Source of the DNA: Clostridia bacterium
Lineage (GTDB): Bacteria; Bacillota; Clostridia; Monoglobales; Firm-18
Assembly (NCBI GenBank): GCA_017408205.1
Contig: JAFQVC010000097.1
Span: 1 to 5,035, forward strand
Length of the DNA: 5,035 bases
Reading direction: 5' to 3'
Position numbers and translations under genes: made by a program. Of this stretch, positions 1 through 5,035 are shown in pieces; the stretch's first letter is position 1; each line of letters starts with the position of its first letter. The notes under the pieces are model-generated. The model was not told where the DNA came from and did not search any database. It was given only the letters and a program-made list of their open reading frames with translations.

Positions 1-1176
1 GCTATTGAATTATATGCTCTTATTGCTCAGGTACTTGCAATATCCAAAAATGCAGACGCCCATTGTCAAAGCATTATAAGTGAACTTCGCGAGTATGAAA
101 ACTGTATAAAAAGAGACGGAAAGCAACTGTCTTTAGAGCAACTTTTGTGGTATGCAAGGGCTCTTGTGGCAGCCAACCAACCATCAAGTGCGGCAACAAG
201 ATACTCTATGGCGGCAGATATACATTACAAAAACAAAAACTATGTTGCGACAGATTCTGTCTATAAAGAAAGTTACAATAAAACAGGAATATTTACAAAC
301 TGGGGAACTGACAAATTCTTTAAACTGGCATATTCAAGAAGTTGTATAAGTAATATGACAAAAGACGACCACCAGTTTTGTATAGATGCTTATTTTGAAT
401 CCAACAGTAATAACGAGGGACCACTTTCTACAAGCCTTGGCAATATGGCGTGGCATTATATAAAACTTGGTAATAACAAAGAAGCGGTCAGCCGTTGTGA
501 GAGCGCTATTGTATTTGGCAACAACGAGCCCTATGTATATCACAATCTCGTTGAGGCGTGTATGAATTTAAGTCAGTACGATAAGGCATACAAGACTTTT
601 GAAAAAATGGACAAATTAAATATTTCCTATCAACCGTGGAAAAAGGCAGAATGTATTTACCATGGAAATCTTTTTGGTGACCGGTCACGGAGTGAGGCGG
701 AGGTTTTGTATAAACAACAGATAAGTGTTCACGGTTTTCACATTCACTCCTGTTATATGCTTCTTTTTATATGTAAATCTGATCTTGAGGCTTGTCAGTA
801 CGGTCTGAAATACATTGTTAACGAGAAAAAAGAAACAGAAGTGTACAGGCAGGCGGCAGAGACTTATTTAAGACGTGCCCGAAGTTCAGGTGATAAAGTT
901 CATATAAGTATTGCCCTTGACTACAATCCCGAAGAAAAGAAAAAGGTAGAAGAACAAGAAGCACAGGAAAGAAAACGCCTTGTAGAACAACGTCTTGAAA
1001 GAGAACGCCTTGAAAGGGAAAGACAGGAAAAACTTCGTCTGGCGGCAGAACAACAGGAAAAACAACGTCTGGAAATGGAGCGTCTTGAAAAAGAAAGACA
1101 GGAAAGAGAAGAACGAGAGAGACAGGAACTTCTGAAAAAGAAAGAGGAAGAAGAACTTCTTATGGTCTTACTGTAA
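1..1176 (+). CDS. Helical TPR-like protein with C-terminal charged helix (5' partial)
   Basis: The frame is open from base 1 to the TAA at 1174-1176 (391 codons), so the true start lies upstream; the TTG at 145 is an internal codon. I do not recognise a specific family. Residues about 1-300 are predicted to be alpha-helical. Two adjacent stretches fit the 34-residue TPR pattern: about 147-180 (GNMAWHYIKLGNNKEAVSRC) and 181-214 (YHNLVEACMNLSQYDKAYKT). Cysteines are frequent for a presumably cytoplasmic protein. From about residue 311 to 386 the chain is almost only E, K, R, Q and L, with alternating acidic and basic residues, as in a coiled coil or an ER/K single alpha helix. It then stops abruptly with a short hydrophobic tail (LLMVLL). 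No membrane segment is visible. TPRs usually bind proteins, so a scaffold or adaptor role is an inference. No terminator separates it from the next gene. Confidence 0.85.
   Translation, partial: AIELYALIAQVLAISKNADAHCQSIISELREYENCIKRDGKQLSLEQLLWYARALVAANQPSSAATRYSMAADIHYKNKNYVATDSVYKESYNKTGIFTNWGTDKFFKLAYSRSCISNMTKDDHQFCIDAYFESNSNNEGPLSTSLGNMAWHYIKLGNNKEAVSRCESAIVFGNNEPYVYHNLVEACMNLSQYDKAYKTFEKMDKLNISYQPWKKAECIYHGNLFGDRSRSEAEVLYKQQISVHGFHIHSCYMLLFICKSDLEACQYGLKYIVNEKKETEVYRQAAETYLRRARSSGDKVHISIALDYNPEEKKKVEEQEAQERKRLVEQRLERERLERERQEKLRLAAEQQEKQRLEMERLEKERQEREERERQELLKKKEEEELLMVLL
1006..1105 (+). repeat. Internal coding repeat in the charged helix, 75-nt period
   Basis: Bases 1006-1030 and 1081-1105 differ at only three of 25 positions and are exactly 75 nt (25 codons) apart. 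They encode RLEREROEK-like and RLEKERQER-like versions of the same block, where the central residues are R-L-E-basic-E-R-Q-E. Similar shorter units (gaa/aga/cag/ctt codons) fill the space between. This fits growth of the charged helix by duplication of short blocks. Twenty-five residues is close to seven full turns of an alpha helix, so added blocks would keep the same helix face. Confidence 0.6.
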
Positions 1177-1179
1177 ATA

Positions 1180-1208
1180 TTGACAAACAGTCGTAAATAG
1201 TGTAAAAT
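1180..1208 (+). promoter_or_regulatory. Sigma-A-type promoter of the citrate synthase gene
   Basis: The -35 box TTGACA (1180-1185) matches consensus perfectly. After a 17-bp spacer comes the -10 box TAAAAT (1203-1208), one mismatch from TATAAT. Transcription would start near 1214-1216 and leave a leader of about 27 nt, too short for a riboswitch. The -35 box begins three bases after the stop codon of the preceding gene. A weak 5-bp dyad (AATAA/TTATT, 1206-1219) overlaps the -10 box and start region; I would not call it an operator. Confidence 0.8.
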
Positions 1209-1232
1209 AACATATTATTCTTATTATATTTT

Positions 1233-1238
1233 GGAGGA
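1233..1238 (+). promoter_or_regulatory. Ribosome binding site of citrate synthase
   Basis: GGAGGA matches the anti-Shine-Dalgarno sequence well. The gap from GGAGG to the ATG at 1242 is only four bases, shorter than the usual five to nine. No other in-frame start with a better placed site is near, and the conserved protein begins at this ATG. Confidence 0.8.
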
Positions 1239-1241
1239 CCT

Positions 1242-2591
1242 ATGGCAAAAATCGATGATTTGGTAAATGAATATGTATATATGCAGAAAAATAATGTAAA
1301 TATAGAGCCGGAATACTATCAGAAGTATGACGTTAAAAGAGGACTTCGTAACCAGAATGGTACAGGTGTATTAGTTGGTCTTACATCTATCGGTGATGTT
1401 CACGGATACATTATTGACGAAAACGAAAAGGTTAACGTTGAGGGTAGACTACGATTTCGCGGTGTTGACGTTAACGATTTGGTGGAGGCATGTGAAAAAG
1501 AAGATAGATTTGGTTTTGAAGAAACTGCCTTTTTGTTGTTGTTCGGCAACTTGCCCACAAAACAGCAACTTAAAGACTTCTGCGAAGCATTGGCTGAACT
1601 TCGTGAACTGCCCAACAACTTTACGGAAGATTCTATTCTTAAGTTCCCGAGCAACGACGTTATGAATAAACTTGCACGTTCAGTTCTTACTTTGTATTCC
1701 GAAGACGAAAAAGCAGGGGACACCTCTTATGAAAATGTAATCAGACAATCTATGGAATTGATTGCCCGTTTCCCCATAATTGTTGCACAGGCATATCAGA
1801 CTAAAAAACATTATTTTGACGGTGAAAGTTTGTTTTTGCATAAAAACGTAAAGGAATATTCAACTGCTGAAAACTTCTTACATATTCTAAGACCTGACAA
1901 TAAGTTTACTCATGAAGAAGCAAGACTTTTAGACCTTTGTATGATACTTCATGCGGAGCATGGCGGAGGTAACAACTCGGCATTTACTACTCACGTTGTT
2001 TCTTCTTCGGGAACAGATACATATTCTGTTGTTGCTGCGGCGGTATGTGCATTAAAGGGGCCTAAACACGGTGGCGCAAACCACAAGGTTATGGCAATGA
2101 TGAACGAAATCAAAGAGAATGTAAAAGACTGGACAGATAAAGAAGAAGTGTCAGCATATCTTATGAAAATTCTAAAGAAAGAAGCCTTTGACAAGTCAGG
2201 ACTTATTTACGGTATGGGACACGCAGTATATACAATTTCTGACCCCAGGGCAGTACTGCTTAAAAGAAATGCAAAACGCCTTGCTCTTGAAAAGAATGCA
2301 ATGGCGGAATTTGAACTGTATAACCTTGTTGAGGAACTTTCACCTGCATTGTTCTGCCAGTACAAAGGCGTTACAAGACCAATATGTGCAAACGTGGATT
2401 TGTACAGTGGTTTTGTATATTCTATGCTTAACATATCTGAGGACTTATACACTCCGCTTTTTGCAATGGCGAGAATTGTTGGCTGGTGTGCTCATCACAT
2501 TGAAGAGATAACGTACGGCGGAAAGATTATAAGACCTGCATACAAGAGTGTTGCAAAAAAAGTACAATACACTTCTATTACAGAAAGATAA
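1242..2591 (+). CDS. gltA: Citrate synthase (Si-type), 449 aa
   Basis: Condenses acetyl-CoA with oxaloacetate to citrate and CoA, the entry step of the TCA cycle, or of a partial cycle feeding 2-oxoglutarate and glutamate synthesis. Conserved motifs appear in order: HAEHGGGNN (residues 237-245), GPKHGGAN (273-280), GMGHAVY (324-330) followed by DPR (334-336), and NVDLYSG (384-390). The catalytic residues by family alignment are His276, His327 and Asp386, equivalent to pig His274, His320 and Asp375; Arg336 matches pig Arg329. Candidate citrate-binding arginines lie in FAMAR and IIRPAY near the C-terminus. The length is slightly above the 370-430 residues of many bacterial enzymes, and it resembles the roughly 450-residue clostridial group often annotated citrate/2-methylcitrate synthase, so activity on propionyl-CoA cannot be excluded. 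It appears monocistronic, with its own promoter and a downstream terminator. No aconitase or isocitrate dehydrogenase gene adjoins it in the window. Confidence 0.97.
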   Translation: MAKIDDLVNEYVYMQKNNVNIEPEYYQKYDVKRGLRNQNGTGVLVGLTSIGDVHGYIIDENEKVNVEGRLRFRGVDVNDLVEACEKEDRFGFEETAFLLLFGNLPTKQQLKDFCEALAELRELPNNFTEDSILKFPSNDVMNKLARSVLTLYSEDEKAGDTSYENVIRQSMELIARFPIIVAQAYQTKKHYFDGESLFLHKNVKEYSTAENFLHILRPDNKFTHEEARLLDLCMILHAEHGGGNNSAFTTHVVSSSGTDTYSVVAAAVCALKGPKHGGANHKVMAMMNEIKENVKDWTDKEEVSAYLMKILKKEAFDKSGLIYGMGHAVYTISDPRAVLLKRNAKRLALEKNAMAEFELYNLVEELSPALFCQYKGVTRPICANVDLYSGFVYSMLNISEDLYTPLFAMARIVGWCAHHIEEITYGGKIIRPAYKSVAKKVQYTSITER

Positions 2592-2620
2592 AGGGCTGTA
2601 AAAAAAGTGCAGACCGCAAA
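2590..2620 (+). repeat. 31-bp direct repeat, copy 1
   Basis: This copy begins on the last two bases of the citrate synthase stop codon. It is identical over 31 bases to 2804-2834, and the copy starts are 214 bp apart. It begins AAAGGGCTGT, continues with a run of seven A, and ends GTGCAGACCGCAAA. On the + strand it can fold into a weak hairpin (GGGCTGT, 2593-2599, with GCAGACC... 2609-2615) containing one G-A mismatch and one G-U pair, with an A-rich loop. No U tract follows, so it is not itself a terminator. It lies in the 3' untranslated region, 34 bases before the first terminator stem. Confidence 0.9.
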
Positions 2621-2654
2621 AAGATGGGAAATAAGATAACTTAACATTATTGTC

Positions 2655-2684
2655 GAAAAAGGTCGAAAGACCTTTTTCCTTTTA
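2655..2684 (+). terminator. Rho-independent terminator of citrate synthase
   Basis: A perfect 10-bp stem, GAAAAAGGTC (2655-2664) with GACCTTTTTC (2669-2678), is closed by a GAAA tetraloop (2665-2668) and followed by a U-rich stretch. Because the stem carries five A on one side and five T on the other, the GGTC/GACC core is followed by T5 on either strand. It could therefore act in both directions, although no minus-strand gene is visible nearby. Confidence 0.9.
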
Positions 2685-2703
2685 TTTATATCTTTTTGCT
2701 CTA

Positions 2704-2768
2704 AACAAACTTCACCTCTCGGTGTACCTTTGTACACCTTCGGGTTACCCCTGCGGGTTCAGTTTGTT
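2704..2768. other. Structured intergenic element: mini-hairpin chain closed by an 8-bp stem
   Basis: The outer ends pair perfectly: AACAAACT (2704-2711) with AGTTTGTT (2761-2768). Inside are quasi-repeated 10-14-base units, each of the form (A)CC-loop-GG(T). They give CACC-TCTC-GGTG (2713-2724), ACC-TTCG-GGT (2736-2745, a C-UUCG-G tetraloop) and ACCC-CTGC-GGGT (2747-2758). A competing 7-bp hairpin, GGTGTAC-CTTT-GTACACC (2721-2738), overlaps the first two. The most stable fold is probably a three-way junction using the 8-bp, 7-bp and 4-bp stems. I recognise no named RNA family. It could be a small structured RNA, a dispersed REP/BOX/MITE-like repeat, or an RNA-processing or stability element. 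The strand is undecided: the UUCG loop forms on +, while the first hairpin has a GAGA (GNRA) loop on the minus strand. No protein-coding potential is convincing here. Confidence 0.55.
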
Positions 2769-2803
2769 CATTCTGCCTCTTTTTTTCCTACCCCTATAAT
2801 AAA

Positions 2804-2834
2804 AAAGGGCTGTAAAAAAAGTGCAGACCGCAAA
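2804..2834 (+). repeat. 31-bp direct repeat, copy 2
   Basis: Perfect copy of 2590-2620. It lies 14 bases before the second terminator stem and is preceded at 2795-2800 by an exact TATAAT. The flanks of the two copies do not resemble each other, so the identity ends sharply. Both copies stand just upstream of a hairpin terminator, which points to a recurring 3'-untranslated-region module or to a duplication that copied the 3' end of the citrate synthase transcript. Confidence 0.9.
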
Positions 2835-2848
2835 TTATTAATAATGAG

Positions 2849-2875
2849 AAACGACGGTTTTACCGTCGTTTTTTT
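2849..2875 (+). terminator. Second rho-independent terminator
   Basis: The stem AAACGACGGT (2849-2858) pairs over 10 bp with ACCGTCGTTT (2862-2871) around a TTT loop. A run of seven T ends at 2875. It is strong and points along the + strand, yet there is no gene between it and the terminator at 2655-2684. It is either a back-up terminator for citrate synthase, the original terminator displaced by an insertion, or the end of a short non-coding transcript. It insulates the EF-G-like gene from upstream transcription. Confidence 0.88.
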
Positions 2876-3022
2876 ATGCCGACTTTTGTTACAAAAAATC
2901 CTTTGTGCAAATTTACTATAAAAACATTGTAACTTTGTTAAGTTTTTTGATAAAAATTACTATGAATTTTGCTTAAAATATGAAATAATATAAAGTAGAT
3001 AGTGTGTTATTTGCACAAGAAC
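2876..3022 (+). promoter_or_regulatory. A+T-rich promoter/leader region of the EF-G-like gene
   Basis: A strong terminator ends at 2875 and the next gene has its own ribosome binding site, so a promoter is expected here. No single candidate stands out. Options are TTGCTT (2969-2974), 16 bp, TAAAGT (2991-2996), overlapping TATAAA (2989-2994); and TTGTTA (2935-2940), 17 bp, TACTAT (2958-2963). Each departs from consensus at two or more positions. No riboswitch or T-box pattern is visible. Confidence 0.4.
2903..3018. repeat. 10-bp inverted repeat flanking the EF-G-like promoter region
   Basis: TTGTGCAAAT (2903-2912) and ATTTGCACAA (3009-3018) are exact reverse complements. The core TTGTGCAA/TTGCACAA is itself a near-palindrome (TTG-CAA arms), so the two sites could be a pair of protein-binding half-operators with centres 108 bp apart. 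They could equally form a long-range RNA stem if transcription starts upstream of 2903. The right arm ends five bases before the AGGAGG sequence. A further dyad, TTTTGT-T-ACAAAA, lies at 2884-2896. Confidence 0.4.
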
Positions 3023-3028
3023 AGGAGG
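3023..3028 (+). promoter_or_regulatory. Ribosome binding site of the EF-G-like gene
   Basis: AGGAGG is a full match to the Shine-Dalgarno core, 10 bases before the ATG at 3039. An in-frame TAG at 3033-3035 rules out any earlier start, so the start codon is secure. Confidence 0.9.
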
Positions 3029-3038
3029 ACAATAGTTT

Positions 3039-5035
3039 ATGAGACAATTTGGAATTGACGACATTAGAAATGTTGGTATTTTAGGACACGGCGGAGCAGG
3101 AAAAACATCTCTTGCAGAAGCGATTTTTAAATTTGCGGGTGTTTCCGACAGATTTGGTAAAGTTGCAGACGGTACAACTGTAACTGACTACGACCCCGAG
3201 GAAATTAAACGTAAAATTTCTATTAACTCAGCAATTGCTTCTTTTGAATATAACGATACAAAGATTAACATTATAGATACTCCCGGATTTTTTGATTTTG
3301 TAGGCGAGATTGTTCAGTCGGTAAGAGTTATTGACTCTGCGGTAATCGTGCTCAGCGGTAAATCAGGTGTTACCGTAGGTGCTGAAAAATCATGGGATTA
3401 CTGTGTTGGCAGAAACATTCCCAAGATTATGTTCATAAACAAAATGGACGACGAGCACGCTGATTTCCACAAAGTAATGGAACAGTTAAGAGACAAGTTC
3501 GGTAAAACTGTTGCACCTTTCCAGGTGCCCATTATCGAAAACTACAAAATGCTTGGATTTGTTGACGTGGTAAGTATGAAAGCGAAATACTTCCAGGACG
3601 GTCCGCTAAGAGAAGAAGAAATTCCCGCTTCTATGATGGCAGAGGTTGAGCCGATACGCGATATGATTATCGAGTCTGCAGTAGAAACAAGCGAAGAATT
3701 AATGGAAAGATTCTTTGACGGCGATACATTTACTGTTGACGAAATCAAAAAAGCAGTGAAGGCAGGCGTAAGAGAGGGTACATTGGTTCCCGTTCTTTGC
3801 GGTAGTGCTCTTACCAACAGAGGTCTTGGCGTACTTCTTGATTCAATTCTTAAGTACTTACCTGCACCCAGTGATGCACAGCCCGAAATTACAACTGCTG
3901 GTGACGAAATTGCCTATGACAAGAACGCGACCTTCTCAGCTCTTGTATTTAAAACAGTAGCAGACCCATTTGTTGGAAAACTTTCTTACTTCAAAGTTTG
4001 CTCAGGTGAAATAAAGGCGGACTCAACTGTATATAACTCATCAATCAAAGCCAATGAAAAGATTGGTAAATTATACTATACATTTGGTAAAAAGCAGTCA
4101 GAAACACCTGTAATTACCGCAGGCGATATCGGTGCAGTTGCAAAACTTGCAGGAACAAAAACAGGACACACACTTTGTGCTGTTGGTTCCGATATCGAGA
4201 TAGAGGGTATTGATTTCCCTGTTGCCAACCTTTCTCTTGCGATTGTTCCCAAAGCAAAAGGCGACGAAGAAAAAATAAGTTCAGGTCTGCAGAAACTTTG
4301 TGACGAAGATTTAACAATAAAAATCGGCAACAACACAGAAACAAAAGAAATGATTATTTCGGGTGTAGGCGAAATGCATCTTGACGTAATTGTAAGCAAA
4401 TTGCAGTCAAAATTCGGCGTAGGCGTTGATTTGAAAGAGCCCAGAGTTCCGTACAGAGAAGCAATCCGTAAAAAGGTTAAAGTTGAAGGTAAACACAAGA
4501 AACAATCAGGCGGTCACGGTCAGTTTGGTCACGTATGGATTGAATTTGAGCCGGGTGAAAAGGAAGAACTTACATTTGAAGAAAAAATCTTTGGCGGTGC
4601 AGTTCCCAAGAACTACTTCCCTGCCGTTGAAAAGGGTTTGCAGGAATGTATTTTACACGGTGTGTTGGCGGGTTATCCCGTTGTCAACTTAAAAGCCACA
4701 TTGGTTGACGGTTCATACCACCCCGTTGATTCATCTGAAATGGCGTTTAAGGTTGCGGCGTCTTTAGCATACAAAAAAGGTATGGAAGAAGCATCACCTA
4801 TGTTGTTAGAACCAATCGGTCATCTTGAGGTATTAGTTCCGTCAGAAGTTATGGGCGATATTATCGGTGACATTAACAAACGCCGAGGCAGAGTTCTTAA
4901 TATGGAACCGTATGATAAGAAAAATCAGAAAGTTACTGCAGAAGTACCACTTAGCGAAGTACATAAGTATGCAACAGATTTACGTTCAATGACACAGGGC
5001 AGGGGCTCTTTCACAATTGAGTTTGAAAGATATGA
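3039..5035 (+). CDS. fusA2: EF-G-like translational GTPase (EF-G2 paralogue), 3' partial
   Basis: The first 665 codons are present and no stop is reached; the last residues (IEFERYD-like, matching the conserved EF-G end IEF..YDE) suggest only a few dozen codons are missing. Domains in order: G domain with P-loop GHGGAGKT (16-23), switch I around RKISI (58-62), switch II DTPGFFDF (80-87), NKMD (134-137) and CGSAL (254-258); domain II about 296-385; domain III containing GVGEMHLD (442-449); domain IV from about KHKKQSGGHGQFGHV (485-499) to the tip loop GSYHPVDSS (558-566); domain V from LLEPI (589). Canonical EF-G has AHIDAGKT, RGITI and DTPGHVDF. Here the switch II histidine is replaced by Phe84 and the switch I threonine by Ser61, marking the paralogue group that includes Thermus EF-G-2. 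The gene stands alone, not between rpsG and tuf. It binds GTP and presumably acts on the ribosome; whether it translocates, recycles ribosomes or serves under stress is not known from sequence. Confidence 0.93.
   Translation, partial: MRQFGIDDIRNVGILGHGGAGKTSLAEAIFKFAGVSDRFGKVADGTTVTDYDPEEIKRKISINSAIASFEYNDTKINIIDTPGFFDFVGEIVQSVRVIDSAVIVLSGKSGVTVGAEKSWDYCVGRNIPKIMFINKMDDEHADFHKVMEQLRDKFGKTVAPFQVPIIENYKMLGFVDVVSMKAKYFQDGPLREEEIPASMMAEVEPIRDMIIESAVETSEELMERFFDGDTFTVDEIKKAVKAGVREGTLVPVLCGSALTNRGLGVLLDSILKYLPAPSDAQPEITTAGDEIAYDKNATFSALVFKTVADPFVGKLSYFKVCSGEIKADSTVYNSSIKANEKIGKLYYTFGKKQSETPVITAGDIGAVAKLAGTKTGHTLCAVGSDIEIEGIDFPVANLSLAIVPKAKGDEEKISSGLQKLCDEDLTIKIGNNTETKEMIISGVGEMHLDVIVSKLQSKFGVGVDLKEPRVPYREAIRKKVKVEGKHKKQSGGHGQFGHVWIEFEPGEKEELTFEEKIFGGAVPKNYFPAVEKGLQECILHGVLAGYPVVNLKATLVDGSYHPVDSSEMAFKVAASLAYKKGMEEASPMLLEPIGHLEVLVPSEVMGDIIGDINKRRGRVLNMEPYDKKNQKVTAEVPLSEVHKYATDLRSMTQGRGSFTIEFERY

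Noticed and set aside
145..1176. TTG at 145 as the start of the first gene
   Set aside because: The same frame stays open to base 1 with similar helical composition, and there is no Shine-Dalgarno sequence before 145. The gene enters from outside the window.
1400..1723. 107-codon minus-strand open frame within citrate synthase
   Set aside because: It is an antisense shadow of a strongly conserved coding region; the translation is low-complexity and serine-rich with no independent start signals.
2704..2768. tRNA or tRNA-like gene
   Set aside because: The closing stem and GGTTC look suggestive, but there is no 7-nt anticodon loop on a 5-bp stem, no proper T arm or D arm, and no discriminator/CCA layout on either strand.
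2590..2834. CRISPR array (two 31-bp direct repeats)
   Set aside because: There are only two copies, the spacing is 183 bases rather than 30-40, the interval holds a terminator and a hairpin element, and there are no cas genes in the window.
2590..2875. Insertion sequence or integron
   Set aside because: There is no transposase or integrase frame, no terminal inverted repeats at the edges of the repeated block, and a 31-bp duplication is longer than usual target-site duplications. A small non-autonomous element remains possible but unproven.
2730..2921. 63-codon open frame on the + strand with a TTG start
   Set aside because: It starts in a hairpin loop, runs through repeat copy 2 and the second terminator, has no ribosome binding site, and its translation has no recognisable pattern. 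It is open by chance.
4076..4498. 140-codon open frame on the minus strand
   Set aside because: It lies wholly inside the conserved EF-G-like gene in antisense. Its serine-rich product is what reverse reading of that coding sequence gives, and no ribosome binding site or promoter supports it.

Overview
The window looks like chromosomal DNA of a low-GC Gram-positive bacterium, most likely a Clostridia-type Bacillota. The evidence is A+T-rich intergenic DNA, strong AGGAGG/GGAGG ribosome binding sites, a sigma-A-type promoter, U-tailed hairpin terminators, and a citrate synthase and EF-G-like paralogue whose motifs resemble clostridial relatives as I remember them. The exact taxon cannot be fixed from this sequence alone. 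All three genes are on the + strand.

Layout. Positions 1-1176 are the 3' part of a gene whose start lies outside the window. It encodes an alpha-helical, TPR-like protein ending in a long, highly charged Glu/Arg/Lys/Gln helix; its function is unknown. Three bases after its stop, a near-consensus promoter (TTGACA, 17-bp spacer, TAAAAT) drives a complete Si-type citrate synthase (1242-2591, 449 aa) with all catalytic residues present. Positions 2592-3038 are a 447-base non-coding interval with more structure than usual: a 31-bp perfect direct repeat in two copies, a strong terminator, a compact chain of mini-hairpins closed by an 8-bp stem, a second strong terminator, and an A+T-rich leader with inverted repeats. 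Positions 3039-5035 are the first 665 codons of an EF-G-like translational GTPase of the EF-G2 paralogue type, cut off by the window edge probably a few dozen codons before its end.

The genes do not form an obvious pathway. Citrate synthase has its own promoter and is followed by terminators. The EF-G paralogue sits outside any visible ribosomal-protein operon and probably has its own promoter. The first gene has no terminator before the citrate synthase promoter, so read-through into citrate synthase is possible.

The coding regions are ordinary members of known families, apart from the unrecognised first protein. The part most worth a second look is the 2590-2875 interval, where a structured element and a terminator lie between two identical 31-bp repeats. 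I found no clear evidence of a new defence, mobile or biosynthetic system.
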